NCBI RefSeq assembly: GCF_000250635.1
Contig: NC_016940.1
Span: 2,342,001-2,406,000 of the forward strand
Length of the DNA: 64,000 bases
Reading direction: 5' to 3'
Source of the DNA: Saprospira grandis str. Lewin
Lineage (GTDB): Bacteria; Bacteroidota; Bacteroidia; Chitinophagales; Saprospiraceae
The notes beneath the pieces were generated by a model, which was given only the letters and a program-made list of their open reading frames with translations, was not told the origin of the DNA and searched no databases. Below, in pieces: positions 1 to 11,010 of the stretch. Every line of letters begins with the position of its first letter. Positions within the stretch are counted from its first letter, which is position 1. The translations under genes and the position numbers were made by a program.

Positions 1-166
1 AGTTGGATCTGTAACATGGGACCAAGTCCGCGCAATCGCAGAAGACAAAATGGCTGACCTTAACTGCTTCACAGTAGAATCAGGCATGCGCATGGTCGCA
101 GGTACTGCTCGCTCTATGGGTCTTACCGTAGAAGGCACCGCACCCTGGGAAGAGGCTCAGGCGTAA
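1..166 (+). CDS. rplK: 50S ribosomal protein L11, C-terminal end (partial)
   Basis: This is the last 54 codons of ribosomal protein L11, which binds 23S rRNA at the GTPase-associated centre. The reading frame enters at base 2 and stops with TAA at 164-166. The visible sequence covers the end of the L11 RNA-binding domain: [11 protein letters not shown] followed by [12 protein letters not shown], a very conserved stretch. Its position directly before rplA is the usual rplK-rplA-rplJ-rplL-rpoB-rpoC order. The N-terminal part lies outside the window. Confidence 0.95.
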   Translation, partial: VGSVTWDQVRAIAEDKMADLNCFTVESGMRMVAGTARSMGLTVEGTAPWEEAQA

Positions 167-188
167 GCAGTAAACAAAATTATTTAAG

Positions 189-214
189 TCTCTATTTGAA
201 CCTCTAAATAGAGA
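189..214 (+). promoter_or_regulatory. Perfect 9-bp hairpin between rplK and rplA
   Basis: TCTCTATTT at 189-197 pairs exactly with AAATAGAGA at 206-214 around an 8-nt loop. No T-run follows, so it is not a standard terminator. L1 is known in other bacteria to repress its own operon by binding the mRNA; that this hairpin serves such a role here is only an inference. Confidence 0.35.
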
Positions 215-239
215 TAACTATTCAAACACAATTTATCAA

Positions 240-932
240 ATGGCTCGATTGAGTAAGAAAAAAGCCGAAGCGCTTAAAAAAGTTGATGCCGAGAAATTGT
301 ACACACTAGAGGAAGCAATGACACTTCTCCAAGAAGTGAACTATGCGAAGTTTAACGCTTCTGTAGATTTGCACATCAGACTAGGGGTAGACCCCCGTAA
401 AGCTGATCAGAATCTACGAGGTACCATCTCTCTCCCTAACGGTACAGGTAAAGAAAAGAAGGTTCTTGTTTTCTGTACACCTGATAAAGAACAGGAGGCT
501 AAAGAGGCGGGCGCAGACTACGCTGGTTTACAGGAATACATCACTAAAATCCAAGAAGGTTGGACCGATGTTGATGTAGTAGTGGCAATGCCTAGTGTAA
601 TGGCTCAAGTAGGTCGTTTAGGTCGTGTTCTAGGTCCCCGTGGCCTCATGCCTAACCCTAAAACAGGAACTGTAACACCCAATGTTGGTGATGCTGTTCG
701 CGAAATTAAAAAAGGAAAGACCTCCTTCCGGGTAGATAAGTACGGTATCGTTCATACTTCTGTAGGACGCGTACAGTTCCAACCCAATCAACTTGTAGAA
801 AATGCCCAAGAAGTAATCGAAACCCTTTCTCGCATGAAGCCCTCTTCTGCTAAAGGTATTTACTTCAAAAGCATTACTGTGGCCTCTACTATGAGCCCCG
901 GTATCAAAATCGACCCCAAAACGGCTCGATAA
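240..932 (+). CDS. rplA: 50S ribosomal protein L1
   Basis: L1 forms the mobile stalk at the ribosomal E site and acts as a translational repressor in many bacteria. The 230 residues match the usual family length. The signature [20 protein letters not shown] is at about residues 125-145, and the C-terminal [21 protein letters not shown] is typical. ATG at 240 starts the protein at the expected place. It lies 73 bp after rplK and 42 bp before rplJ and is presumably co-transcribed with both. Confidence 0.98.
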   Translation: MARLSKKKAEALKKVDAEKLYTLEEAMTLLQEVNYAKFNASVDLHIRLGVDPRKADQNLRGTISLPNGTGKEKKVLVFCTPDKEQEAKEAGADYAGLQEYITKIQEGWTDVDVVVAMPSVMAQVGRLGRVLGPRGLMPNPKTGTVTPNVGDAVREIKKGKTSFRVDKYGIVHTSVGRVQFQPNQLVENAQEVIETLSRMKPSSAKGIYFKSITVASTMSPGIKIDPKTAR

Positions 933-974
933 TTTAAATTCAACTATTGGTAAGGTCTTTAAAATAGCAATATA

Positions 975-1511
975 ATGACACGCGAACAGAAAACTGCGGT
1001 GATCGAAGAGCTAGCTAGCCAATTCCAAGATTCTAAGTATTTCTATATCACAGATACTTCTGAGCTAACTGTTGAAAAAACAAATCAGCTCCGTCGTAAG
1101 TGCTTCGAAAGCGATATCGAAATGAAGGTAGTCAAAAATACCCTCATCCGTAAAGCACTCGAACGTGCCGCCGACGCCAACGAAGAAGACTACACAGAGA
1201 TCTATTCAGCCCTAAAAGGCTTCTCTGCTGTGATGTTTACTGAGACTGGAAACGTTCCCGCTAAACTCATCAAAGAGTTCCGCAAAGAGAATGATAAGCC
1301 GCTACTTAAAGCCGCTTTTATCGACTCTTCAGTATATATCGGAGACGATCAAGTAGAAGCTCTCACTCAGATCAAATCTAAGGAAGAACTTCTTGGCGAG
1401 ATCATCGGTCTACTCGAATCTCCTATCAAAAATGTTATGGGCGCTCTCCAATCTGGAGGCAATACCATCACAGGACTCCTCAAAGCGCTCGAAGAGCGTG
1501 AGTCTGCCTAA
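975..1511 (+). CDS. rplJ: 50S ribosomal protein L10
   Basis: L10 anchors the L7/L12 dimers to the ribosome as the base of the stalk. The N-terminal rRNA-binding part carries the typical SKYFYITDTSELTVEKTNQLR and KVVKNTLIRKAL segments (about residues 20-63). The C-terminal helix that binds L7/L12 follows IKNVMGALQSGGNTITGLLKAL. Length is 178 residues, normal for the family. rplL follows after 73 bp, consistent with coupled production of the stalk complex. Confidence 0.98.
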   Translation: MTREQKTAVIEELASQFQDSKYFYITDTSELTVEKTNQLRRKCFESDIEMKVVKNTLIRKALERAADANEEDYTEIYSALKGFSAVMFTETGNVPAKLIKEFRKENDKPLLKAAFIDSSVYIGDDQVEALTQIKSKEELLGEIIGLLESPIKNVMGALQSGGNTITGLLKALEERESA

Positions 1512-1584
1512 AGATTTTGGCTTCCACCAACATCACCCATATATCCAACATTCCTTTTAACAACAATCTCTAAAAGCTAATAAA

Positions 1585-1959
1585 ATGGCTGATCTAAATC
1601 AACTAGCAGAACAACTAGTTAACCTAACCGTTAAAGAAGTAAAAGACTTGGCTGACATCCTTAAGGATGAGTATGGTATCGAACCCGCTGCTGCCGCTGT
1701 TGCTGTTGCTGGCCCCGCTGCTGGTGGCGACGCTGCTGCTGCTGAGCAAACTGAATTTGACGTAATCCTTAAGTCTGCTGGTGCAGCTAAACTACAAGTA
1801 GTTAAGGCTGTTAAAACTCTTCTCGGTGTAGGCCTAAAAGAAGCTAAAGCTATGGTTGACAGCGCTCCCGCTCCTGTCAAAGAAAAAGTTTCTAAAGAAG
1901 AAGCTGAGCAAATTAAGGCTGAACTAGAAGGCGCCGGTGCTGAAGTAGAAGTGAAGTAA
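1585..1959 (+). CDS. rplL: 50S ribosomal protein L7/L12
   Basis: L7/L12 is the multi-copy stalk protein that recruits translation factors. The N-terminal dimerisation domain (residues 1-35) is followed by an Ala/Gly-rich hinge (about 36-52). The C-terminal factor-binding domain carries KTEFDVILK-like and [23 protein letters not shown] segments. The 124 residues are standard. A strong hairpin follows the stop codon before rpoB, which may set the ratio of stalk protein to polymerase. Confidence 0.98.
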   Translation: MADLNQLAEQLVNLTVKEVKDLADILKDEYGIEPAAAAVAVAGPAAGGDAAAAEQTEFDVILKSAGAAKLQVVKAVKTLLGVGLKEAKAMVDSAPAPVKEKVSKEEAEQIKAELEGAGAEVEVK

Positions 1960-2006
1960 GTACATACTGCGTTCGCATAATTAGCATGCGCTCGTATCTA
2001 TATCTA

Positions 2007-2038
2007 AGGCTTAGTTACAGCTTGCTGTAACTAAGCCT
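2007..2038 (+). promoter_or_regulatory. 14-bp hairpin in the rplL-rpoB spacer (attenuator or processing site)
   Basis: AGGCTTAGTTACAG (2007-2020) and CTGTAACTAAGCCT (2025-2038) pair perfectly around the loop CTTG. No clear U-tract follows, so full termination is unlikely. In Escherichia coli the same spacer holds an attenuator and an RNase III site; a similar role here is inferred from position and structure. Confidence 0.6.
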
Positions 2039-2124
2039 ATTCAGCTATTATACTACCTTCTATAAATCTTGCTACTTTGCTCACAATCAGACAATAAGTA
2101 GTCGACCTAAATTTAAAAGGCTAA

Positions 2125-5100
2125 ATGGCAAAAAGTACAACTCTTACTCCCAAAAGACCAGAACGCTTTAGTTTCGGTAAAATCCAACACGATAACCACT
2201 ATCCGGATTTTCTCGAAATTCAAGTTAAGTCTTTTGAGGAGTTTTTTCAGTTAGAGACCACCCCTGAAAGTCGCTTCAATGAGGGACTCTATCAGGTGTT
2301 CCAAGAAAATTTTCCAATCACTGATGCCCGCAACATCTTTGTCCTGGAATTCCTTAACTATTTTATCGACCCTCCTCGCTATACTATCGATGAATGTATG
2401 GAGAGAGGGCTTACCTATAGCGTCCCACTCAAAGCAAAACTTCGCCTGTCTTGTAATGATGAAGAGCATGTCGACTTTGAGCAAACTGTACAAGATGTAT
2501 TCTTAGGCAATATCCCTTATATGACGCCTAAAGGTACATTCGTAATCAATGGCGCCGAACGTGTAATCGTTTCTCAACTGCACCGCTCTCCCGGTGTATT
2601 TTTTGGCCAAAGCCGCCACCCTAACGGTACCAAAATCTACTCTGCCCGTGTTATCCCTTTCAAAGGAGCTTGGATGGAGTTTGCTACCGATATTAACTCG
2701 GTGATGTATGCCTACATCGACCGCAAAAAGAAGTTTCCCGTTACTACGCTCCTCCGTGCCATCGGATACGACGGAGACCGCGATATCCTTGGCCTATTCG
2801 GCCTCGCCGATGAAGTGGAAGCTACGCAGGAAGCCCTTGAACAACACCTAGGCCGTAAACTCGCCGCCCGCGTTCTCCGCTCTTGGGTAGAGGACTTTGT
2901 CGATGAGGATACCGGTGAGGTGGTGTCTATCGAACGTAATGAGGTGATCCTCGAACGTGACGTAATCCTTGATGAAGATAATATTCAAGAGGTGATCGAT
3001 ATCGGAGTAGATAAGGTGATCCTCCAAAGAGAAAATGTAGAAGATGATTATAGCATTATCTACAATACACTCCAAAAGGATACTTCTAACTCTGAAATCG
3101 AAGCCGTTCAACATATCTATCGCCAATTGCGTGGATCTGATCCACCCGATGACGAAACCGCTCGCGGTATTATCGATAAACTCTTCTTCTCCGATAAGCG
3201 CTATAGCCTCGGTGAAGTCGGCCGATATAAAATTAACCGCAAACTAGAACTCGACGAAAGTAACGATACTTCTGTCCTTACTAAAGAGGATATTATCGCT
3301 ATCGTTAAGTATCTAGTCAAATTGATTAACCAAAAAGCTGAGATCGATGATATCGACCACCTCAGCAACCGCCGTGTCCGTACCGTTGGCGAACAACTCT
3401 ATGCCCAGTTTGGCGTAGGCCTAGCCCGTATGGCCCGCACGATCCGCGAAAGAATGAATGTTCGCGATAATGAAGTGTTTACTCCCGTAGACCTCATCAA
3501 CGCAAGAACACTCTCTTCTGTGATCAACTCTTTCTTTGGTACTAGCCAACTTTCTCAGTTCCTCGACCAAACTAACCCGCTCTCAGAAATTACACACAAA
3601 CGTAGAATTTCTGCTCTCGGTCCAGGTGGTCTCTCTAGAGAAAGAGCAGGCTTTGAGGTGCGTGACGTTCACTATTCTCACTATGGCCGCCTTTGTACTA
3701 TCGAAACTCCTGAAGGTCCCAATATTGGTCTTATCTCTACACTCTGTGTACACGCTAAGATTAATAAAATGGGCTTTATCGAAACCCCCTACCGTAGCGT
3801 AACTAAAGGAGGTAAGGTCGATCTCAAAAATGATCCCGTCTATCTCTCCGCAGAAGAAGAGGATTTTAAAACGATCGCTCAGGCTAATACCACCCTTAGC
3901 AAAAAAGGCGTTTTCGATACCGATCGCGTGAAGTGCCGTAACCATGGCGACTTTCCCGTTCTCGATCCTTCTGACGACGAAATCGAATTCATCGATATCG
4001 CTCCTAACCAAATTGTAGGGGTCTCTGCCTCTATGATTCCTTTCCTCTCTCATGATGATGCAAACCGTGCACTCATGGGCTCTAACATGCAGCGCCAAGC
4101 TGTACCCCTTCTTCGCCCTTCTGCCCCTACCGTGGGTACCGGCCTAGAAGCTAAAGTAGCCCAAGATTCTCGTATGCTAATCAACGCAGAAGGATCTGGT
4201 GTGGTCGAATATGTAGATGCTCGCAAAATCGTTATCCGATACGATAGAACCGATGAGCAACGCCTCACTTCTTTCGATGACGATTTGACAACCTATAACT
4301 TGGTGAAGTTCCGCAGAACTAACCAAAGTACTTGTATCAATATCAAACCTATCGTCCGCAAAGGCGAAAAGGTCCATAAAGGCAAAATCCTCTGTGAAGG
4401 TTATGCTACCGATAATGGCGAACTCGCCCTCGGTCAAAACCTTAAGGTGGCCTTTATGCCCTGGAAAGGGTACAACTTTGAGGATGCAATCGTGCTTTCT
4501 CAACGTGTAGTCCGTGAAGATATCTTTACTTCTCTTCATATCGAGGAGTTCGAATTAGATGTCCGCGATACTAAACTAGGTGAAGAAGAATTTACCAACG
4601 ATATCCCCAACGTTTCTGAAGAGGCCACTAAAGACTTGGATGAAAACGGTATCGTGCGCACCGGCGCATGGGTCCGCGATGGCGATATTATTATCGGTAA
4701 AATTACGCCCAAAGGCGAATCTGATCCTACCCCAGAAGAAAAGTTGCTCCGCGCAATTTTTGGCGACAAGGCCGGAGATGTAAAAGATGCCTCTCTCAAA
4801 ATGTCTCCCTCTGCTAAAGGGGTGATCATTGGCTCTCGCCTTTTTGTCCGCGCCAAAAAGGATAAGGTCCAAAAGGCTAAAGACAAGCAAATGCTCGATA
4901 AATTAGAGCAGGAGCATAGCCAAGAGATTAAAGAGCATACTCAAGTTCTCGTCGAGAAGTTGATGCAGGTCCTCGAAGGCCAAAATTCTGCCGGTGTCCG
5001 TAGTATCTATGCCGAATTGCTTATCCCCCAAGGTGCACCCTTTACTCAAAGAGCGCTTAAGGATATCGATTATAGCGCCGTAGATTACTCGAACTGGACA

Positions 5101-5955
5101 GAAGACGAGACCGTAAACAAACAGGTCCGCACCCTCTTGCACAATTATACCATTAAGCTTAATAAAAAGATTAGTGTGTATAAGCGTAAGAAGTTTGCCA
5201 TCAATATCGGTGACGAACTACCCGCCGGTGTCCTCAAATTGGCCAAAGTATATATGGCCAAAAAGCGTAAGCTGAAAGTAGGGGATAAGTTGGCCGGTCG
5301 TCACGGTAACAAAGGTATTGTGGCCCGCATCGTTCGCGATGAAGATATGCCTTTCCTCGAAGATGGAACACCTATGGACATCGTCCTTAACCCCCTAGGG
5401 GTACCCTCTCGTATGAACCTCGGACAGATCTTTGAAACTGTTCTGGGTTGGGCGGGCGAAAAACTCAATATGACTTTCGCTACTCCCGTATTCGATGAGG
5501 CTAAGGTGCACCAAATTGAGGAATACGTACAAAAAGCTGGCTTGCCTAGCTATGGCGAAACTTATCTCTATGACGGAGAAACTGGCGACCGCTTCCACCA
5601 AAAAGCAACTGTCGGGGTGATCTACATGTTGAAACTCTCTCACATGGTAGACGATAAGATGCACGCCCGTTCTATCGGTCCTTACTCACTCATTACGCAG
5701 CAGCCCCTCGGTGGTAAAGCCCAGTTTGGTGGTCAGCGTTTTGGTGAAATGGAGGTTTGGGCCCTAGAAGCATTCGGTGCCTCGCATATCCTACAAGAAA
5801 TCTTGACGATCAAATCTGACGATATTATCGGACGCGCCAAAGCTTACGAAACGATCGTTAAAGGCGATAACTTACCTACTCCCGGTATTCCGGAATCATT
5901 CAATGTACTGGTACACGAACTTAGAGGTTTGGCCCTAGAAGTCAAGTTTGACTAA
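2125..5955 (+). CDS. rpoB: DNA-directed RNA polymerase subunit beta
   Basis: The beta subunit forms one half of the catalytic cleft of RNA polymerase. At 1276 residues it is in the usual Bacteroidota range. The rifampicin pocket is intact at about residues 469-500, with [30 protein letters not shown]. Other hallmarks are [16 protein letters not shown] and the C-terminal [23 protein letters not shown] at 2125 gives the expected start. The gene is separated from rpoC by 483 bp occupied by two inverted GC-rich repeats instead of the short spacer usual in bacteria. Confidence 0.99.
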   Translation: MAKSTTLTPKRPERFSFGKIQHDNHYPDFLEIQVKSFEEFFQLETTPESRFNEGLYQVFQENFPITDARNIFVLEFLNYFIDPPRYTIDECMERGLTYSVPLKAKLRLSCNDEEHVDFEQTVQDVFLGNIPYMTPKGTFVINGAERVIVSQLHRSPGVFFGQSRHPNGTKIYSARVIPFKGAWMEFATDINSVMYAYIDRKKKFPVTTLLRAIGYDGDRDILGLFGLADEVEATQEALEQHLGRKLAARVLRSWVEDFVDEDTGEVVSIERNEVILERDVILDEDNIQEVIDIGVDKVILQRENVEDDYSIIYNTLQKDTSNSEIEAVQHIYRQLRGSDPPDDETARGIIDKLFFSDKRYSLGEVGRYKINRKLELDESNDTSVLTKEDIIAIVKYLVKLINQKAEIDDIDHLSNRRVRTVGEQLYAQFGVGLARMARTIRERMNVRDNEVFTPVDLINARTLSSVINSFFGTSQLSQFLDQTNPLSEITHKRRISALGPGGLSRERAGFEVRDVHYSHYGRLCTIETPEGPNIGLISTLCVHAKINKMGFIETPYRSVTKGGKVDLKNDPVYLSAEEEDFKTIAQANTTLSKKGVFDTDRVKCRNHGDFPVLDPSDDEIEFIDIAPNQIVGVSASMIPFLSHDDANRALMGSNMQRQAVPLLRPSAPTVGTGLEAKVAQDSRMLINAEGSGVVEYVDARKIVIRYDRTDEQRLTSFDDDLTTYNLVKFRRTNQSTCINIKPIVRKGEKVHKGKILCEGYATDNGELALGQNLKVAFMPWKGYNFEDAIVLSQRVVREDIFTSLHIEEFELDVRDTKLGEEEFTNDIPNVSEEATKDLDENGIVRTGAWVRDGDIIIGKITPKGESDPTPEEKLLRAIFGDKAGDVKDASLKMSPSAKGVIIGSRLFVRAKKDKVQKAKDKQMLDKLEQEHSQEIKEHTQVLVEKLMQVLEGQNSAGVRSIYAELLIPQGAPFTQRALKDIDYSAVDYSNWTEDETVNKQVRTLLHNYTIKLNKKISVYKRKKFAINIGDELPAGVLKLAKVYMAKKRKLKVGDKLAGRHGNKGIVARIVRDEDMPFLEDGTPMDIVLNPLGVPSRMNLGQIFETVLGWAGEKLNMTFATPVFDEAKVHQIEEYVQKAGLPSYGETYLYDGETGDRFHQKATVGVIYMLKLSHMVDDKMHARSIGPYSLITQQPLGGKAQFGGQRFGEMEVWALEAFGASHILQEILTIKSDDIIGRAKAYETIVKGDNLPTPGIPESFNVLVHELRGLALEVKFD

Positions 5956-5987
5956 GCCTTCCTTTTTGTTCACTCTGCTTTTTATTT

Positions 5988-6118
5988 GGGGCCTCCTGCC
6001 CAACTTGGCCTTTGGCCAAGACGGGCAGGCGCTACGCTCCGCAGCTCGCTGTTCGCTCGGCCCTTCGGCCTGCGGCCTCGGTCTGCCGCTTCGCGGCACT
6101 GCTGCGCATCGCTAGGCC
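5988..6118 (-). repeat. GC-rich intergenic element copy 1 (GGCCT/AGGCC class)
   Basis: First of about 22 copies. Minus strand marks copies whose GGGGCC end lies on the left. Family plan, read from class box to CCCC end: box GGCCTAGCGATG or GGCTGAGGGATGG; hairpin of GGCC-GAA-GGCC type followed by AGACC; a variable hairpin; core GCCGAGCAGACCTGCGAG or variant; a terminal segment ending in CCCCAAAA. Here the core is the GCTCGCTGTTCGCTCGG variant. The element begins 32 bp after the rpoB stop and faces copy 2. Confidence 0.85.
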
Positions 6119-6247
6119 AGGGCCAAACAACGGCCCAGCTCGGCTGCGCCTCGCTCGGCCTCCTCATAAAAAGCAGAGCCTTGCTTTTGTCTTCTTTTAA
6201 TTGCAACTGTTCTCGCCAAGAGCTAGCTAATGGGCCAAACGCCCCTT
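6119..6247. other. Spacer between the two inverted elements of the rpoB-rpoC gap
   Basis: About 130 bp that hold no convincing gene. The left part is GC-rich with repeat-like GCTCGGC units; the right part (from about 6165) is AT-richer. I see neither a terminator nor a good TAnnTTTG promoter box here. Confidence 0.5.
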
Positions 6248-6368
6248 GGCCTAGCGCTGTGAAGGGGTGGCCGAAGGCCAGACCCAGCCGCCAAAGGCGG
6301 CGCAGGGCCGAGCAGACCTGCGAGCCCCGCAACATAGCGCCGCAAGGCGTAGCCGCTGCGGAGGCCCC
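6248..6368 (+). repeat. GC-rich intergenic element copy 2 (GGCCT/AGGCC class)
   Basis: Box GGCCTAGCGCTGTG at the left, core GCCGAGCAGACCTGCGAG, end GGAGGCCCC followed by four A. It is inverted relative to copy 1, so the rpoB-rpoC spacer could form one long imperfect stem of about 380 nt in the read-through transcript. Confidence 0.85.
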
Positions 6369-6438
6369 AAAAGAATATAAAAGCCTATCCTATTAAATGC
6401 CTCTTGCTGGCCCCCAGCCAGCCTAAATTTGTCTTCTT

Positions 6439-9400
6439 ATGCCATTTAAGAAAAATAGTACCAACAAAATTAAAAACGACTTCGATAGCATCACGCTCAG
6501 TTTGGCCTCTCCAGATTTGATCTTGGAGCGCTCTTACGGGGAAGTCCTCAAGCCAGAAACCATCAACTACCGCTCGTACAAACCCGAGCGCGATGGCCTT
6601 TTCTGCGAACGTATCTTTGGCCCGGTCAAGGATTATGAATGTTTTTGTGGAAAATATAAACGCATTCGCTATAAGGGGATCGTTTGTGACCGCTGTGGAG
6701 TTGAAGTGACCGAAAAGAAGGTGCGCCGCGAACGTATGGGCCATATCCGCCTAGTGGTTCCTGTGGTACACATCTGGTACTTTAAGTCTTTGCCCAATAA
6801 AATTGGTTACCTACTCGGTTTCTCTTCTAAGAAACTAGAGTCTATTATTTACTATGAGCGCTATGTGGTGATCCAGCCCGGTGCCGTAGCCGAAAGAGGA
6901 ATTACAGGTAGTGAACAAAGAGATCTTCTTACTGAAGAAGAGTATCTCGATATTCTCGAATCACTTCCTCGCGAAAACCAAATGTTGCCCGATGATGATC
7001 CCAATAAGTTCATCGCTAAAATGGGTGCAGAAGGGGTTCGCCACCTTCTTTCTCGTGTAGATCTAGAGAAATTGTCTTATGATCTTCGCCATAAAGCCGC
7101 CACAGAAAACTCTCAGCAACGTAAATCAGAAGCGCTTAAGCGTCTTCGCGTGGTAGAGGCTTTCCGTGAGGGCCAAAAAAATATTGAAAACCGTCCCGAG
7201 TGGATGGTGATTGATTACCTTCCCGTTATTCCACCAGAACTCCGCCCCCTAGTACCTCTAGATGGTGGCCGTTTTGCCTCTTCAGATCTCAATGACCTTT
7301 ATCGTCGTGTGATCATCCGTAACAACCGCCTAAAGCGTCTACTTGAAATCAAGGCGCCTGAGGTAATTCTCCGCAACGAAAAGCGGATGTTGCAAGAGGC
7401 CGTGGATTCACTATTCGATAACTCTCGTAAGTCTAATGCTGTTAAGGCAGAAGGTGGTCGCGCCCTCAAGTCTTTGAGTGATGTACTCAAAGGTAAGCAA
7501 GGACGTTTCCGTCAGAACCTTTTGGGTAAGCGTGTTGACTACTCGGGTCGTTCGGTTATTGTAGTAGGCCCTACCCTCAAATTGCATGAGTGTGGTTTGC
7601 CTAAAAACATGGCCGCAGAGCTCTTCAAGCCTTTTGTCATTCGCAAATTGATTGAGCGAGGTATCGTCAAAACGGTAAAATCAGCGAAGAAACTGGTTGA
7701 TCGTAAAGATCCTATCATTTGGGATATTTTGGAGAATGTGCTCAAAGGGCATCCTGTTCTCCTCAACCGGGCTCCTACACTTCACCGTTTGTCTATCCAG
7801 TCGTTCCAGCCTACCCTTATTGAAGGTAAAGCGATTCAGCTTCACCCCCTCGTTTGTTCGGCATTTAACGCGGATTTTGATGGTGACCAAATGGCGGTAC
7901 ACGTACCTTTGAGCAATCAAGCCATTTTGGAAGCCCAAATTTTGATGCTTTCTGCACACAATATGCTCAACCCTCAGAACGGTACGCCGATTACGCTACC
8001 TTCTCAGGATATGGTTTTGGGCCTCTATTATATTACTAAAGAGCGTAAGCATATTCCCGAAAACCCCGTAAAAGGGGAGGGCGGCCGATTCTATTCTCCA
8101 GAAGAGGTGATTATTGCTTACAATGAAGGTCGTTTGGACCTACATGCGATCATTAAAGTTCGTGTTCCTGTAGAGGATGAAAACGGTAACTTGGTTATCC
8201 GCCTTACAGAAACGACAACGGGTCGTGTTCTCTTTAACCAAGTGCGTCCCAAGAGCTTGCCCTATATGGATGAGCTCCTCTCTAAGAAGAACCTTAAGCG
8301 CGTAATTGCAGGTATCTTGAAAAGAACAGATGTGCCTACGGCCGCCAAGTTCTTGGATGATATTAAGGATATGGGATTCTATTGGGCTTATCGTGGTGGT
8401 TTGTCTTTTAACCTCCCCGATTTGATCACGCCTACTGTTCGTGCCGAACGCCTACAAGCTGCTCATGAAGTAGTAGATGGCATTTGGGATAACTATAACA
8501 TGGGATTGATTACCAACAACGAGCGCTATAACCAGATCATTGATGAATGGACCCAGGCGGATAACTACATCACCAACACTTTGATGAAGGAGATGGCAGA
8601 ACACAAGCAAGGGTTTAACTCAGTATACATGATGCTTGATTCTGGAGCTCGTGGTTCTAAACAACAGATTAAGCAGCTTTGTGGTCTTCGTGGTCTAATG
8701 GCCAAGCCTCGTAAATCTGGTGATACTGGAGGGGCGATTATCGAAAACCCCATTCTTTCAAACTTTGTAGCGGGTCTATCGGTACTAGAGTACTTTATCT
8801 CTACCCACGGTGCCCGTAAAGGTTTGGCGGATACGGCCCTTAAAACAGCGGATGCGGGTTACTTGACTCGTCGTTTGGTTGATGTGGCCCAAGATGTAGT
8901 CGTTAATATCTATGACTGTGGAACACTTCGCGGTGTTGAGGTGAGCGCTTTGGTAGAAAACGATAAAATCGTTCAACCGCTTTCTGAGCGCATTGAAGGC
9001 CGCTTCCCGCTTTATGATATTTTCCACCCGGAAACAGAAGAGTTGATCGCTTCGGCTGAAGAGGTAATTACTCCTGAATTGGCTCTGGAAATTGAAGAAG
9101 CAGAAGTAGAAACTGTAGAAGTTCGCTCGGTACTCACCTGCGAAGCTCGCCGAGGTTGTTGCGCTATGTGCTACGGTAAAAATACCGCCACAGGCCGCGC
9201 TTCTGAGCAAGGAGATGCCGTGGGGATTATTGCCGCCCAATCTATTGGTGAACCTGGTACTCAGCTCACACTGCGTACCTTCCACGTAGGGGGTGTGGCT
9301 TCATATACTGCAGAAGAATCTGAACTCCGCTCTAAATTTGACGGTCGCCTAGAGTTTGACTCTGTAACCACCGTTGAACTTTACGATAAGGAGAAGGATG

Positions 9401-10701
9401 AAAAACGCGATATCGTAATTTCTCGTACTGGTGAACTTCGCATCATTGACGACAAGACGAACCGCGTACTTTCTACCGCCCACTTGATGTATGGTTCTTC
9501 TCTCTTTGTGAAGGATGGCCAAGAAATCAAGAAAGGAGATAAAATCTCTGAATGGGATGCCTATAACGCCTCAATTATTACCGAATTTGACGGTACACTA
9601 GAATTTGAAAACATTGAGGAAGGCTTTACTTACCGCATTGAGCGTGACGAACAAACTGGTTTCGAACAAAAGGTAGTTGTAGAGTCTAAGAATAAAAAAC
9701 AAGTACCTACTATCAAGGTAGTAGACAACAAAGGCGAGGTGCTTCGTGCTTACTCTATTCCTGTGGGCGCTTACATTAGTGTAAATGACGAGCAGGAAGT
9801 GACCAAGGGTACCACCCTAGTGAAGATTCCTCGTACAATGGGTAAGATTCAGGATATTACCGGGGGTCTCCCTCGTGTAACAGAGCTTTTCGAGGCTCGT
9901 CGTCCTTCTAATCCTGCTGTTGTTGCCGAGATTGATGGTATTGTCAGCTACGGACGAATCAAGCGGGGTAACCGTGAGGTGATTGTAGAGGCCAAAGATG
10001 GTCAGAAACGTCGCTACCTCATTGGTCTATCTAAGCATATCCTTGTACAAGAAGGTGACTTTGTTCGTGCAGGTACACAACTCTCTAACGGAGCGACATC
10101 TCCACAAGATATTCTCTCTATTATGGGAACTGGAGCGGTACAACAGTATGTGCTCAATGGTATCCAAGAGGTATATCGTGCGCAGGGTATTACGATTAAC
10201 GATAAGCATATTGAGGTAATCGTTCGCCAAATGATGCGTAAGGTCCAAATTATGGATGCTGGAGATACTAAGTTCTTGGAAAAAGAGGCGGTCAATAAGT
10301 TTGACTTCCTCGAAGAGAATGACCGTATCTATGATAAGTTGTTGATTGAAGATGCTGGAGAGTCTAGCAAGTATTTCGCTGGGCAGTTCATTACTGAGCG
10401 CCAATTGCGAGAAGAAAACTCGGCCCTTCGTCGTGACGACAAGAAAATCATGTCGGCTCGTCCTTCTATTGCAGCGACTTCTAAGCCTGTATTGCAGGGG
10501 ATTACTAAATCTTCTTTGGGTACCGATAGCTGGATTTCAGCTGCATCTTTCCAAGAAACCACTAAGGTGTTGAGCACGGCGGCTATTTCGGCTTCTAGCG
10601 ATAACCTCATGGGCTTGAAAGAGAACGTAATTGTCGGTAAACGCATTCCTGCAGGTACGGGTCTCCGTATTTATGACGATATGATCGTAAAAGAAAAGTA
10701 G
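6439..10701 (+). CDS. rpoC: DNA-directed RNA polymerase subunit beta'
   Basis: The beta' subunit carries the catalytic Mg2+ of RNA polymerase. The metal-binding [12 protein letters not shown] motif is at about residues 476-487. The N-terminal zinc ribbon is [20 protein letters not shown] (about residue 70-90) and the second zinc site is [11 protein letters not shown] (about 901-911). The trigger-loop region [19 protein letters not shown] follows. Length 1420 is normal for Bacteroidota. A rho-independent terminator lies directly downstream and ends the operon. Confidence 0.99.
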   Translation: MPFKKNSTNKIKNDFDSITLSLASPDLILERSYGEVLKPETINYRSYKPERDGLFCERIFGPVKDYECFCGKYKRIRYKGIVCDRCGVEVTEKKVRRERMGHIRLVVPVVHIWYFKSLPNKIGYLLGFSSKKLESIIYYERYVVIQPGAVAERGITGSEQRDLLTEEEYLDILESLPRENQMLPDDDPNKFIAKMGAEGVRHLLSRVDLEKLSYDLRHKAATENSQQRKSEALKRLRVVEAFREGQKNIENRPEWMVIDYLPVIPPELRPLVPLDGGRFASSDLNDLYRRVIIRNNRLKRLLEIKAPEVILRNEKRMLQEAVDSLFDNSRKSNAVKAEGGRALKSLSDVLKGKQGRFRQNLLGKRVDYSGRSVIVVGPTLKLHECGLPKNMAAELFKPFVIRKLIERGIVKTVKSAKKLVDRKDPIIWDILENVLKGHPVLLNRAPTLHRLSIQSFQPTLIEGKAIQLHPLVCSAFNADFDGDQMAVHVPLSNQAILEAQILMLSAHNMLNPQNGTPITLPSQDMVLGLYYITKERKHIPENPVKGEGGRFYSPEEVIIAYNEGRLDLHAIIKVRVPVEDENGNLVIRLTETTTGRVLFNQVRPKSLPYMDELLSKKNLKRVIAGILKRTDVPTAAKFLDDIKDMGFYWAYRGGLSFNLPDLITPTVRAERLQAAHEVVDGIWDNYNMGLITNNERYNQIIDEWTQADNYITNTLMKEMAEHKQGFNSVYMMLDSGARGSKQQIKQLCGLRGLMAKPRKSGDTGGAIIENPILSNFVAGLSVLEYFISTHGARKGLADTALKTADAGYLTRRLVDVAQDVVVNIYDCGTLRGVEVSALVENDKIVQPLSERIEGRFPLYDIFHPETEELIASAEEVITPELALEIEEAEVETVEVRSVLTCEARRGCCAMCYGKNTATGRASEQGDAVGIIAAQSIGEPGTQLTLRTFHVGGVASYTAEESELRSKFDGRLEFDSVTTVELYDKEKDEKRDIVISRTGELRIIDDKTNRVLSTAHLMYGSSLFVKDGQEIKKGDKISEWDAYNASIITEFDGTLEFENIEEGFTYRIERDEQTGFEQKVVVESKNKKQVPTIKVVDNKGEVLRAYSIPVGAYISVNDEQEVTKGTTLVKIPRTMGKIQDITGGLPRVTELFEARRPSNPAVVAEIDGIVSYGRIKRGNREVIVEAKDGQKRRYLIGLSKHILVQEGDFVRAGTQLSNGATSPQDILSIMGTGAVQQYVLNGIQEVYRAQGITINDKHIEVIVRQMMRKVQIMDAGDTKFLEKEAVNKFDFLEENDRIYDKLLIEDAGESSKYFAGQFITERQLREENSALRRDDKKIMSARPSIAATSKPVLQGITKSSLGTDSWISAASFQETTKVLSTAAISASSDNLMGLKENVIVGKRIPAGTGLRIYDDMIVKEK

Positions 10702-10732
10702 GCAATATCCTGACTACTTGACGCCATATAAG

Positions 10733-10764
10733 GGTCCACTTCTTTTAGGAGTGGACCTTTTTTT
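10733..10764 (+). terminator. Rho-independent terminator of the rpoBC operon
   Basis: GGTCCACT (10733-10740) pairs with AGTGGACC (10750-10757), followed by seven T. Confidence 0.9.
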
Positions 10765-10776
10765 ATGCGCTTGACA

Positions 10777-10942
10777 GGCGGCGAAGCCGCCGCAAAGGCG
10801 CGCAGCGCCTCGGCTGAGGGATGGATAGCAGTGGCCGAAGGCCAGACCCAAGGCTTTTGAAGCGAAGCGAAAAAGCCTGCAGGGCCGAGCAGACCTGCGA
10901 GCTGCGGCACAGCCCGACCCGCCCGCAGGGCGGGGCAGCCCC
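10777..10942 (+). repeat. GC-rich intergenic element copy 3 (GGCTG/CAGCC class)
   Basis: Preceded by the hairpin GGCGGCGAAGCCGCC (10777-10791). The box GGCTGAGGGATGG is at 10812 and the end GGGGCAGCCCC at 10932-10942. It lies between two convergent genes and is bounded on both sides by terminators. Confidence 0.85.
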
Positions 10943-10952
10943 AAAATAAAAA

Positions 10953-10983
10953 CAGGAAGAACGACCTATTATCGCTCTTCCTG
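10953..10983 (-). terminator. Terminator of the fused E1 dehydrogenase gene
   Basis: Read on the minus strand, CAGGAAGAGCGA pairs with TCGTTCTTCCTG (one mismatch) and is followed by TTTTTATTTT. Confidence 0.75.
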
Positions 10984-11010
10984 AATTTGTTTGCCCTAAA
11001 GTATTTTACC

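Noticed and set aside
3583-4098. Antisense 171-residue open frame inside rpoB
   Set aside because: It lies entirely within the conserved rifampicin region of rpoB on the other strand and follows from its codon usage.
5982-6396. Open frames on both strands across the rpoB-rpoC spacer, and similar ones in all GC-rich elements
   Set aside because: They recur in every repeat copy with Arg/Ala/Pro-rich composition, differ in frame between copies and are interrupted at variable points; they reflect high GC and hairpins, not proteins.
8785-9285. Antisense 166-residue open frame inside rpoC
   Set aside because: Shadow of the conserved rpoC coding region; no signal, domain or start context of its own.
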